Source: Flavobacteriales bacterium UBA6165
GTDB lineage: Bacteria > Bacteroidota > Bacteroidia > Flavobacteriales_D > Crocinitomicaceae
Direction: 5' to 3'
NCBI GenBank assembly: GCA_002422285.1
Contig: DIUF01000017.1
Span: 1-16,634 of the forward strand
DNA: 16,634 bases
Shown piece by piece: positions 7,820 to 14,081 of the stretch; the stretch's first letter is position 1; every line of letters begins with the position of its first letter. The notes under the pieces are model-generated. The model was not told where the DNA came from. It did no database searches and worked only from the letters and a program-made list of their open reading frames with translations. The translations under genes were made by a program, and so were the position numbers.

Positions 7820-7852
7820 ACGCTAAAATTGGGTTCTTGTTACTTACTTTTT

Positions 7853-7860
7853 TATATTTG
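7853..7860 (+). promoter_or_regulatory. -7 box TATATTTG for yraN
   Basis: Exact TAnnTTTG match ending 20 bases before ATG 7881. A TTG at 7829-7831 lies 21 bases upstream and could be the -33 element. Confidence 0.6.
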
Positions 7861-7880
7861 CCGAACCTTACTATTACATC

Positions 7881-8237
7881 ATGGCAGAACACAACGACCT
7901 CGGGAAGACCGGGGAAGACTTGGCGCTAGCTGAATTGCTGAAGAAAGGCTTTCAACTCAAAGAGCGCAATTACAGTTTCAACAAAGCAGAAATTGATTTG
8001 GTTATGACCCACGGAAGCGACTTGGTTTTCGTTGAGGTGAAAACACGTCAAACGGCTGAAATTGGCGAACCCTATCTGGCGGTAACCAAATCCAAACAAA
8101 GGCAATTGATCAAAGCGGCGCACCACTATATTGTGAGCAAAGATTTGGATGTGAATGCGCGTTTCGATATCGTGTCTATTGTCCACAACTCGTATCGCAC
8201 AGTTATTGAACACATTGAAGATGCTTTTTATCCCTAA
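7881..8237 (+). CDS. YraN / UPF0102 family endonuclease-like protein
   Basis: A 118-residue single-domain protein of the UPF0102 (YraN) family, which has a restriction-endonuclease / Holliday-resolvase-like fold. The active-site pattern is visible: GEDLA near the start, then AEIDLV with Asp39, then VFVEVKTR with Glu52 and Lys54, then the conserved KQRQLIKAA helix. A RFDIVSI strand follows. Length is typical. The cellular role is not firmly established for the family; nucleic-acid cleavage is inferred from fold and residues. ATG 7881 is the only good start and lies 20 bases after a TAnnTTTG box; there is no Shine-Dalgarno sequence. A GxxExxY gene follows after 30 bases on the same strand. Confidence 0.92.
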   Translation: MAEHNDLGKTGEDLALAELLKKGFQLKERNYSFNKAEIDLVMTHGSDLVFVEVKTRQTAEIGEPYLAVTKSKQRQLIKAAHHYIVSKDLDVNARFDIVSIVHNSYRTVIEHIEDAFYP

Positions 8238-8267
8238 CTCTATTTATTAACTTTTAACCTACTAAAA

Positions 8268-8675
8268 ATGACTACTAAAAAACAATTGAATAATCTCGTT
8301 TACGAGGTAACTGGTGCAGCTATTGAAGTACACCGTATTTTAGGCCCAGGGCTATTGGAGTCTATTTACCAAGAATGTTTAGCACATGAGCTTACACTCA
8401 GAGGAATAGCTCACACCACCCAACAAATCGTTGCAGTGGAATACAAGGATATGGTTATGTCAACCCCGTTGAGGTGTGATTTTTTCATTGAAGATGTACT
8501 TCCGCTTGAAATAAAGTCAAAATCTGAAGTTTTGCCAATTGACCAAGCCCAAATAATGACTTACATGAAATTACTTGGTAAACCCAAAGGATTAATGATA
8601 AATTTCAATGTTGCAAATATATATGCAGATGGACATTTCACCTTTGTAAACGAGAGATACTACGAATTAATGTAA
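8268..8675 (+). CDS. GxxExxY protein
   Basis: A 135-residue protein of the GxxExxY family (TIGR04256). The name motif is present as GLLESIY at residues 28-34, after EVHRILGP. A nuclease-type PD-(D/E)XK pattern follows: Asp71 in RCDFFI, then LEIKSK with Glu81 and Lys83, then a Gln in the IDQAQIMTYMKLL helix, and the terminal GLMINFN strand. Function is unknown; the fold suggests nucleic-acid processing. The coding sequence looks more AT-rich than its neighbours, and the family is patchily distributed, so transfer is plausible. It follows yraN by 30 bases; the only promoter-like sequence is an imperfect TAACTTTT at 8248-8255, so it may depend on the yraN promoter. AAAAATG precedes translation, in the A-rich style of Bacteroidota. 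Confidence 0.9.
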   Translation: MTTKKQLNNLVYEVTGAAIEVHRILGPGLLESIYQECLAHELTLRGIAHTTQQIVAVEYKDMVMSTPLRCDFFIEDVLPLEIKSKSEVLPIDQAQIMTYMKLLGKPKGLMINFNVANIYADGHFTFVNERYYELM

Positions 8676-8704
8676 GTGCTTCAACGAACCACATTCGAAA
8701 ATCG

Positions 8705-8988
8705 GGAACACAAGACCTCGAAGAAGCAGTGAAGCTAAACGGAAGTTCGCGCTTTTTTGACTCATGTTGCTTATGTGGTAAAAAACACGAACCATAAAAG
8801 GAACACAAGACCTCGAAGAAGCAGTGACTTGTACTCGCCTTGCGGTAAGCTAAACGGAAGTTCGCGCTTTTGTGACTCATGTTTCTTATGTGGTAAAAAA
8901 CACGAACCATAAAAGGAACACAAGACCTCGAAGAAGCAGCGAAGCTAAACGGAAGTGCACGTTTTTGTGACTTTTTGGTAAAAACACC
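8705..8988. repeat. Tandem intergenic repeat, three copies of about 95 bp
   Basis: Three direct copies begin with GGAACACAAGACCTCGAAGA at 8705, 8800 and 8915. Copy 1 is 95 bases; copy 2 is 115 bases because about 20 bases are inserted after GAAGCAGTGA (positions about 8827-8846); copy 3 stops about 74 bases in, right at the stop codon of the next gene. Shared parts include AGCTAAACGGAAGTTCGCGC and TGGTAAAAAACACGAACCAT. The repeat fills most of the gap between two convergent genes. A minus-strand reading frame of 90 codons across it follows the repeat and is not believed to be a gene. 8676-8704 holds nothing else recognisable. Confidence 0.9.
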
Positions 8989-9354
8989 CTAATACTGCCC
9001 TGTTCTCAGCATGACCAAGGTGCAAGCCTCGATGGGTTCGATGCCTTGTGCTCGGAGTTCTGCTTGAAATTCTGAGTTTTCAGTACCAGGATTGAATATT
9101 ACGCGCTCTGGTTTCAAAGCAAGAATAGGTGCAATAAAGTCATTTTGGTTTTTAGCTGACACATAAAGGGTAACAGTGTGAATACCAGATTTGGGCATTT
9201 CTTTTTCGATAGCCACATCAGCGACTTTCCCTGTTTTTTGACCCACGGCTATAACGGCTTGCTTGTATTCGCGCAGCATGTGTATGGCGATGTTTGAATA
9301 TCGCTCAGGATTTTCACTTGCGCCAATAACCAAAGTCCGTTTGTTTTCTGTCAT
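8989..9354 (-). CDS. CoA-binding domain protein (YccU-like)
   Basis: A 121-residue single Rossmann-fold protein of the CoA-binding family seen in YccU and in the N-terminus of succinyl-CoA synthetase alpha. Motifs: VIGASENPERYS at 9-20 (nucleotide loop with the NP..YS signature), a mid strand VTLYVSAK, RVIFNPGTEN at 84-93, and EACTLVMLRTGQY at the C-terminus. It probably binds CoA; no reaction is known. Its own TACTTTTG box ends only 5 bases before ATG 9354, so the mRNA may be nearly leaderless. The folE stop lies 36 bases upstream, so readthrough from folE is also possible. The TAG stop codon abuts the third copy of the 95-bp repeat. Confidence 0.9.
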   Translation of the reverse strand: MTENKRTLVIGASENPERYSNIAIHMLREYKQAVIAVGQKTGKVADVAIEKEMPKSGIHTVTLYVSAKNQNDFIAPILALKPERVIFNPGTENSEFQAELRAQGIEPIEACTLVMLRTGQY

Positions 9355-9359
9355 AAAGA

Positions 9360-9367
9360 CAAAAGTA
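9360..9367 (-). promoter_or_regulatory. -7 box TACTTTTG for the CoA-binding gene
   Basis: Exact TAnnTTTG match on the minus strand, separated from ATG 9354 by only TCTTT. If real, transcription would begin at or beside the start codon. Confidence 0.4.
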
Positions 9368-9390
9368 CACGAAGAAGGAAAGATGACAAA

Positions 9391-10104
9391 TTAAAGTTCC
9401 ACATATTTCAAAAATTCGTTTCGTTTGTCTGGATTTTGGAAAGCGCCAGAATATTCTGCTGTAACTGTACTGCTGTTTACATCTTCAATGCCACGCGAAG
9501 AAACACACAAATGCTTGGCGTCGATTAATACAGCGACATCTTCGGTTTGGAGAATTTGTTTCAATTCACTGGCAATTTGCATCGTTAGACGCTCTTGCAC
9601 TTGCGGTCTTTTGGCGAAATATTGTACAATTCTATTCAATTTGGAAAGCCCAATTACTTTACCGTTGGAGATATAAGCCACGTGAGCCGTTCCAATAATC
9701 GGCACAAAATGGTGCTCACAATTGCTGTAAAATGTGATGTTCTTCTCAACCAACATTTCGTTGTATTGGTACTTATTTTCGAATAGTTTCACATCGGGCT
9801 TGTTGGCCGGATTTAAACCACTGAAAATTTCTTTCACATACATTTTGGCTACGCGGTAGGGTGTTCCTCTGAGACTGTCGTCTGTTAAATCTAGACCCAA
9901 AACCTCCATGATTTCGCGAAATTTCTCTTGAATAAGTTCAATTTTCTGGTTGTCGTTTAGGTCGAAAGCATCGTCTCTTAGTGGCGTATCAACAGATGTG
10001 GCAATGTGCATGTCACCCAACTCGTCGATTTCATTCAATAACAATTGATTTTCGATTGATTCAACTTCGTGAATTGTGTTTCCGTTCAATGTATTTACAA
10101 ACAT
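9391..10104 (-). CDS. folE: GTP cyclohydrolase I
   Basis: It converts GTP to 7,8-dihydroneopterin triphosphate, the first step of tetrahydrofolate (and queuosine/pterin) synthesis; it is a cytoplasmic homodecamer. The 237 residues include an N-terminal extension of about 50 (DELGDMHIATSVDTPLRDDA) before the core, normal for Bacteroidota FolE. The zinc ligands are present: Cys129 in SNCEHHF, His132, and Cys200 in AKHLCVSSRG. Other landmarks are GLDLTDDSLRGTPYRVAKMY, GLSKLNRIVQYFAKRPQVQERL and SSTVTAEYSG. It has its own TAATTTTG box 35 bases upstream of ATG 10104 and is separated from the SDR gene behind it by 72 bases. Confidence 0.97.
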   Translation of the reverse strand: MFVNTLNGNTIHEVESIENQLLLNEIDELGDMHIATSVDTPLRDDAFDLNDNQKIELIQEKFREIMEVLGLDLTDDSLRGTPYRVAKMYVKEIFSGLNPANKPDVKLFENKYQYNEMLVEKNITFYSNCEHHFVPIIGTAHVAYISNGKVIGLSKLNRIVQYFAKRPQVQERLTMQIASELKQILQTEDVAVLIDAKHLCVSSRGIEDVNSSTVTAEYSGAFQNPDKRNEFLKYVEL

Positions 10105-10139
10105 GTAGTTTTGTTTAAAGTTGTTTTATAAAGATTAAA

Positions 10140-10147
10140 CAAAATTA
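10140..10147 (-). promoter_or_regulatory. -7 box TAATTTTG for folE
   Basis: Exact TAnnTTTG match on the minus strand, 35 bases upstream of ATG 10104. It lies 29 bases beyond the SDR stop codon, so folE appears to be a separate unit from the CBS-nadK operon. Confidence 0.55.
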
Positions 10148-10176
10148 CATCAATAATGTTCGAAGATCAGCTAAAT

Positions 10177-10995
10177 CTATTTTTTGGTAAAATCGTCCAG
10201 AATCCCGTTCAATCTTTCGGCACTCTTCAAATTGTAGCTTTCTTGGGTTGATGTTTTACTGACTTTTGAGTTGGCATAGTATTCCCCGCTGACCAATTCT
10301 GTGGCAGGTGTTTGTAAAAGATGTGTCAACGTTCTTGCGCCTTTTTCTGGAGAAACACCAAACAACTTAAAGAAACCGCGCGAAAACCAATCGGCATCTC
10401 TGCCCAAATCTGTATTTACAACACCGGGATGCTGGCTCACAAAACAGATTTCATTTTCATACTGTTTTGCCCAAAAACGCGTGAGTAAAATCACCCCCAA
10501 TTTGGATTGGCGGTAAGCTTTAAATCCACTGAATTTTTTGCGGTATTGTAAATCATCGAAATTTAAAGTGCCTTGATGCAAAGCCGAAGCTGTTGTGACA
10601 ACTTTAGGAGCATCGGCGTTTTTTAATACGGGCAACAAACCGCGAACCAAGAGAAAAGGAGCCATGAGATTCACCTGAAACGTGCGTTCAAAGCCATCCA
10701 CAGTTTCTATGAATCCACCAAATTCCCACAAACCAGCATTGTTTACCAAAACATCAATCGTATCTGTTTGATTTTTAATGGATTCGACAGCATTTTGAAT
10801 TGACGATATTGAACTCAAATCACATAAAACCGGGATCACATGTTCATCGTTTGCATATGCTTCAATGAGCTTATCGTTCCTGTAGAGCACAAAGATTTTG
10901 GCTTCTTGTTGTATCAAAAAGTTCAATGCCACTTTGCCCAAACCCGATGTGGCGCCTGTGAATACGATTCTCTTTCCTTTTAAATTGGTGTCCAT
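10177..10995 (-). CDS. Short-chain dehydrogenase/reductase (retinol-dehydrogenase-like)
   Basis: A 272-residue classical SDR. Cofactor site TGATSGLG at 13-20, NNAG at 85-88, catalytic Ser137 in TTASALHQG, and YRQSK with Tyr161 and Lys165. After strand beta-2 the sequence reads LYRN, which fits NADP(H) preference. The segment HPGVVNTDLGRD and the overall pattern resemble the RDH/WWOX-type SDRs; the substrate cannot be told from sequence. ATG 10995 (MDTNLKGKRIVFTG) was chosen; a start 14 codons upstream would lie further inside the lipid-kinase gene and add a non-conserved tail. It overlaps the kinase gene by 16 bases, so it is translationally coupled as the last gene of the CBS-nadK-kinase-SDR operon. 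Confidence 0.9.
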   Translation of the reverse strand: MDTNLKGKRIVFTGATSGLGKVALNFLIQQEAKIFVLYRNDKLIEAYANDEHVIPVLCDLSSISSIQNAVESIKNQTDTIDVLVNNAGLWEFGGFIETVDGFERTFQVNLMAPFLLVRGLLPVLKNADAPKVVTTASALHQGTLNFDDLQYRKKFSGFKAYRQSKLGVILLTRFWAKQYENEICFVSQHPGVVNTDLGRDADWFSRGFFKLFGVSPEKGARTLTHLLQTPATELVSGEYYANSKVSKTSTQESYNLKSAERLNGILDDFTKK

Positions 10996-11345
10996 AGTTC
11001 TGTGATTTTTGGAATAAAAATAAAACATGCCACACAAACCGCATAAATTGCCGTAAGCAATACAGCACCTGCAGCAACATCTTTGATGAATTTAATTTTG
11101 GGATTGAAATCAGTGGAATACAAATCACAAAGCCCTTCAATAGCTGTATTCAAAAGTTCGGCGATCCAAACCAAAGCCACAGCACTGAACACAAAAATCC
11201 ATTCAAATGTTTCCAGTTCTAAGTAAATCGAAAAACCAACGGCCAAGAGCGTAGCCACCAAATGAATTCTGAGATTGGGCTGTGTTTTGAAAGCCGCTTG
11301 AAGTCCAGCAAAAGCATGTGCAAAAGATTGAATTCTAGACTTCAT
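10980..11345 (-). CDS. DgkA-type prokaryotic diacylglycerol / undecaprenol kinase
   Basis: A 121-residue integral-membrane lipid kinase of the DgkA family. The signature is clear: FAGLQAAFKTQPNLRIHL at the N-terminus, AELLNTAIEGLCDL with Glu63, Asn66 and Glu70, and IKFIKDVAAGAVLL with the Lys-Asp pair at 88-89. Three membrane segments near 30-45, 48-66 and 92-113. In Gram-positive bacteria the close relatives phosphorylate undecaprenol; in Bacteroidota the substrate is not certain. It lies 11 bases after nadK and overlaps the SDR gene. Confidence 0.9.
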   Translation of the reverse strand: MKSRIQSFAHAFAGLQAAFKTQPNLRIHLVATLLAVGFSIYLELETFEWIFVFSAVALVWIAELLNTAIEGLCDLYSTDFNPKIKFIKDVAAGAVLLTAIYAVCVACFIFIPKITELWTPI

Positions 11346-11356
11346 TTGGATTTGGA

Positions 11357-12235
11357 TTAATTTCTTCTATCCAAGCCCCACAACAATTTGTCGCGGATGG
11401 TGTCGAAGAACGAAAGATTTTCAAATTGCACAGTGCGCACACTAAAAGGAGCCTTGTTGATACGAAGCTCATAAGAATCATTGATTACTTCTGAACGGGA
11501 ATCTAGTGTAAGAAGATGCGAATTACTTCTATCATCCACCCGAACTTTTATTTCCAAGTCGTCTTTGATGATGATGGGGCGCACATTTAAGTTGTGGGGA
11601 GCAATGGGTGTAATCACCAAAACGGGGCTATCAGGTGTGATGATAGGTCCACCGCAACTCAATGAATAAGCCGTTGATCCTGTCGGTGTTGAGATGATTA
11701 GGCCGTCTGCCCAATAGGTGTTTAAATATTCGCCTCCAACACTCACTTCAATGGAAATCATAGATGCCGAATCCTTTTTGTGGATGGTCAATTCATTGAG
11801 GGCGTAGTTGTTATTTCCGAAAAGCGCTTCCTCAGAATCCATGCGGATTAAGCTGCGCTGGTTGGTTGCAAAATTGCCCGTTTTCAAATAATCAAAAGCC
11901 TCTTGGATGCGTTCCTTGTTCACATTGGCCAAAAAACCTAGGCGACCCATGTTGATGCCCAGAATTGGAATTTGGCTGTCTCTTACATATAATATCGTCT
12001 TCAAAAAAGTGCCATCGCCACCCATGCTAAGCACAATGTCGGCTGTTGCTTTTAAGGATTCGGCGTCGTTGAAAGAGGCACAATTGCTAATTGCGGGATA
12101 TTTTAGTACAATCTGATTTTTGAAGTTTTCTTCCAAAGCCAACGACCAACCAGATTCTGCCAAGACAGCGAAAAGTATGTCAAGATGCGGGAAATAATCT
12201 TCTCGAATGGTTGTAAAAACAAGTGCTGCTCTCAT
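11357..12235 (-). CDS. nadK: NAD kinase
   Basis: It phosphorylates NAD to NADP with ATP or polyphosphate. The 292 residues carry the family motifs: MGGDGTFLKT with the GGDGT at 72-76, NMGRLGFLANV at 95-105, ALNELTIHK near 145-153, DGLIISTPTGSTAYSLSCGG at 178-196 and a HNLNVRPIII segment. Both length and motifs are normal for Bacteroidota NadK. ATG 12235 is one base after the stop of the CBS/ACT gene, so translational coupling is likely. The pairing of a CBS-domain protein with nadK opposite pdxJ is, from memory, common in Flavobacteriia. Confidence 0.97.
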   Translation of the reverse strand: MRAALVFTTIREDYFPHLDILFAVLAESGWSLALEENFKNQIVLKYPAISNCASFNDAESLKATADIVLSMGGDGTFLKTILYVRDSQIPILGINMGRLGFLANVNKERIQEAFDYLKTGNFATNQRSLIRMDSEEALFGNNNYALNELTIHKKDSASMISIEVSVGGEYLNTYWADGLIISTPTGSTAYSLSCGGPIITPDSPVLVITPIAPHNLNVRPIIIKDDLEIKVRVDDRSNSHLLTLDSRSEVINDSYELRINKAPFSVRTVQFENLSFFDTIRDKLLWGLDRRN

Positions 12236-12236
12236 A

Positions 12237-12899
12237 TTAAATATCCAAAAATTTCATCAATTCATCGTAACGGCGTTGCATGTCATCGTAGAAAGAATCA
12301 CGGTGAAAAGTGCCCACAATGGTGTATTCGAAACGTTCAAAAGTCTGAATGATTCTCGACAAGTCATTTTGGTTGATTTTCAACGTTACTTCAATGACTG
12401 CACTATTCGGATGAGACGTAATGAAAGCACTCAGCAACCGCGCGTTGTTGGTTTCCACGCATTGAGCAATATGAGCCAAGGAATAATCACGTTCACTCAC
12501 TTCAATCACCAAAACGGAGCCATTGTCGGCAATTCCAGCCATTGTGGAAAGATAGGTCATGGCATCCATCAAAGAGGCGCTGCCCATGTACACTTCTTTG
12601 TCGTTCAGCACTGGCAAAACGGTGCATTTTGTCTCCGAAAACAAGCGCATCATGTCATACAAATGGTTGTGGTCATAAACATAGGGTCGCGGCAAAACAT
12701 CAAACAATTCATCCAAAGTTTTAGACGGATCAGCCTTGTCTAAGATGTCGGTATCTGACACAATGCCAACAAAATTGTTTTGTTTGATAACGGGCAAATG
12801 TGATACACGCAACTCATCCATCCAACGAAGTGCCTTCTCTCCTGAGTCGGTGTGTTTCAATGGTGGGATATAATCTGAAATGAGGTCTGATGCTTTCAT
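12237..12899 (-). CDS. Tandem CBS-domain protein with C-terminal ACT-like domain (AcuB-like)
   Basis: A 220-residue regulatory-type protein with no visible catalytic site. Two CBS domains: about 1-58 (MKASDLISDYIPPLKHTDSG through SHLPVIKQNNFVGIVSDTDIL) and about 70-120 (CTVLPVLNDKEVYMGSASLMDAM). A third domain, about 128-200 (GSVLVIEVSERDYSLAHIAQCVETNNARLL), has the ACT pattern, giving the AcuB arrangement. Such proteins bind adenine nucleotides; tuning of NAD kinase or the co-transcribed lipid kinase is a guess from position only. ATG 12899 was chosen because MKASDLI aligns with the domain; an earlier start at 12935 would lie inside the promoter. First gene of the operon with nadK. Confidence 0.88.
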   Translation of the reverse strand: MKASDLISDYIPPLKHTDSGEKALRWMDELRVSHLPVIKQNNFVGIVSDTDILDKADPSKTLDELFDVLPRPYVYDHNHLYDMMRLFSETKCTVLPVLNDKEVYMGSASLMDAMTYLSTMAGIADNGSVLVIEVSERDYSLAHIAQCVETNNARLLSAFITSHPNSAVIEVTLKINQNDLSRIIQTFERFEYTIVGTFHRDSFYDDMQRRYDELMKFLDI

Positions 12900-12917
12900 G
12901 ACTGTGTGTATTAATTG

Positions 12918-12925
12918 TACCTTTG
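12918..12925 (+). promoter_or_regulatory. -7 box TACCTTTG for pdxJ
   Basis: Exact TAnnTTTG match followed by CGCCCGA, the same extension as at panC and panD. It ends 24 bases before ATG 12950. It lies to the left of the opposing box at 12933-12940, so the two promoters face into each other. Confidence 0.6.
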
Positions 12926-12932
12926 CGCCCGA

Positions 12933-12940
12933 CAAAAATA
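12933..12940 (-). promoter_or_regulatory. -7 box TATTTTTG for the CBS-nadK operon
   Basis: Exact TAnnTTTG match on the minus strand, 33 bases upstream of ATG 12899. Seven bases separate it from the pdxJ box, so bound polymerases would collide and the two 5' ends should overlap by several bases. Confidence 0.55.
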
Positions 12941-12949
12941 GTTCCGAAA

Positions 12950-13672
12950 ATGACTAAACTGAGTGTAAATATCAATAAAATTGCAACAATTCGCAACGCC
13001 CGCGGTGGAAACACGCCCAATTTGGTTCAAGTAGCCCAAGATTGTGAGCGTTTTGGTGCCGAAGGAATCACTGTGCATCCACGACCCGACGAGCGTCACA
13101 TCACCACAAAAGACGTTTATGACCTGGCAAAAGTTGTGAAAACGGAATTTAACATTGAAGGTTATCCCGACGAGCGCTACATGAAATTGATTGCTGATGT
13201 GCGTCCTGCCCAAGCTACTTTGGTTCCAGATCCACCACATGTGTTGACCTCCAATGCCGGTTGGGATACCAAAAAACACTTGATTGAATTGCAAGAAATC
13301 ATCGCGAAAATCAAAGCTTTGGGGGTGCGCACCTCAATTTTTGTGGACACAAATTTGGAGAACATCAAGTATGCCGCTGAAACAGGTGTGGATAGAATTG
13401 AGTTCTTCACCGGACCATATGCTGATGAATTCCACGAAAACAAAGAAGCTGCCATCGCGCCATACATAAGTGCTGCCAATTTAGCGAATGAATTGGGCTT
13501 AGGCATCAACGCTGGCCATGACTTAAACACAGAAAATCTTTCTTACTTCAAACAAAATATTCCGAATTTATTGGAGGTGTCCATTGGTCATGCGCTGATC
13601 TCTGATGCCTTGTATTGGGGTTTGGAGAATACGGTGCAGATGTATAAGTGGAGGTTGGCGGCTGGCAACTAG
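12950..13672 (+). CDS. pdxJ: Pyridoxine 5'-phosphate synthase
   Basis: It condenses 1-deoxyxylulose-5-phosphate with 3-amino-2-oxopropyl phosphate to make pyridoxine 5'-phosphate, the ring-closing step of the DXP-dependent vitamin B6 pathway. The 240 residues match the family: SVNINKIATIRNARGG at the start, TVHPRPDERHI at 41-51, EGYPDERY, VPDPPHVLTSNAGWD, FVDTN, GVDRIEFFTGPYA, NAGHDLN and the EVSIGHALISDAL phosphate-binding end. ATG 12950 gives the canonical N-terminus. The last few codons (RLAAGN and the TAG) read into a TTGGC-rich intergenic repeat, so the C-terminal residues may be repeat-derived. Single-gene unit, divergent from the CBS-nadK operon. Confidence 0.97.
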   Translation: MTKLSVNINKIATIRNARGGNTPNLVQVAQDCERFGAEGITVHPRPDERHITTKDVYDLAKVVKTEFNIEGYPDERYMKLIADVRPAQATLVPDPPHVLTSNAGWDTKKHLIELQEIIAKIKALGVRTSIFVDTNLENIKYAAETGVDRIEFFTGPYADEFHENKEAAIAPYISAANLANELGLGINAGHDLNTENLSYFKQNIPNLLEVSIGHALISDALYWGLENTVQMYKWRLAAGN

Positions 13673-13723
13673 CTGCTGGCTTTTGGCTTTTGGCGATTGG
13701 TTATTAGCTGTTGTCTTTTAGCC
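13655..13723. repeat. Degenerate TTGGC / TTAGC short-word repeat after pdxJ
   Basis: A low-complexity stretch built of variants of GGCTTTTGGC, TTAGC and AGCTG: TTGGCGGCTGGC, AGCTGCTGGCTTTTGGCTTT, GGCGATTGG, TTATTAGCTGTTG, CTTTTAGCC. It begins inside the pdxJ reading frame and contains its stop codon. Similar word repeats occur between genes in other Bacteroidota (from memory). Confidence 0.6.
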
Positions 13724-13738
13724 TTAGATTACAAGTTT

Positions 13739-13755
13739 GTGGTATGCTATGCCAC
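13739..13755. repeat. Short hairpin GTGGTAT-GCT-ATGCCAC
   Basis: Seven-base stem with one G:T pair and a three-base loop, located between the short-word repeat and the TTTCAC repeats. The stretch 13756-13846 after it contains loose GTTTCAC, CACAGAG and AGGCT words but no gene. Confidence 0.45.
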
Positions 13756-13846
13756 GGAGTTTCACTTAGGATTCACAGAGGAAACACAGAGAAAAATTTT
13801 CGATCTCACCTAAAAATTAACTCAATAAGGCTTAAAAAGGCTCACT

Positions 13847-14071
13847 AAGTTTCACAACGGAAACACAAGGTTTCACAACGAATAAACTTCGTGAAACTTG
13901 GTGCCTACTTGGTGAAACTTCGTGACCTCTCACCCGCGGAGCGAGGACAAGCATGAGCGTAGCGAATAAAGTTTCACAACGGAAACACAAGGTTACACAA
14001 CAAATAAACTTCGTGAAACTTGGTGCCTACTTCGTGAAACTTGGTGACCCAAAGTTATGAGCGTAGCGAAT
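13847..14071. repeat. Two tandem copies of a TTTCAC/GTGAAA-rich repeat
   Basis: Copy A (13847-13967) and copy B (13969-14071) both begin AAGTTTCACAACGGAAACAC and end GAGCGTAGCGAAT. Copy A carries 25 bases (CTCACCCGCGGAGCG and neighbours) where copy B has 7. Within copy A, GTTTCAC (13870-13876) is complementary to GTGAAAC (13891-13897); copy B has GTTACAC at the first position. Each copy also contains internal CTTCGTGAAACTTGGTG-type direct repeats. The array fills the convergent gap between pdxJ and the epimerase gene and ends 11 bases before the latter's stop codon. Confidence 0.85.
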
Positions 14072-14081
14072 CCTCCTCTTT

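Noticed and set aside
7325..7933. 202-codon plus-strand reading frame
   Set aside because: It is antisense to the beta-barrel gene and runs through the divergent promoter into yraN; the true genes explain the region.
8638..8910. 90-codon minus-strand reading frame across the 95-bp repeat
   Set aside because: It spans the end of the GxxExxY gene and two repeat copies, with no family resemblance and no promoter box.
8705..8988. CRISPR array
   Set aside because: Units are 95-115 bases with no short repeat/unique spacer alternation and no cas genes nearby.
12207..12743. 178-codon plus-strand reading frame
   Set aside because: Antisense shadow of the CBS/ACT gene; His/Gln-rich composition is typical of an antisense reading.
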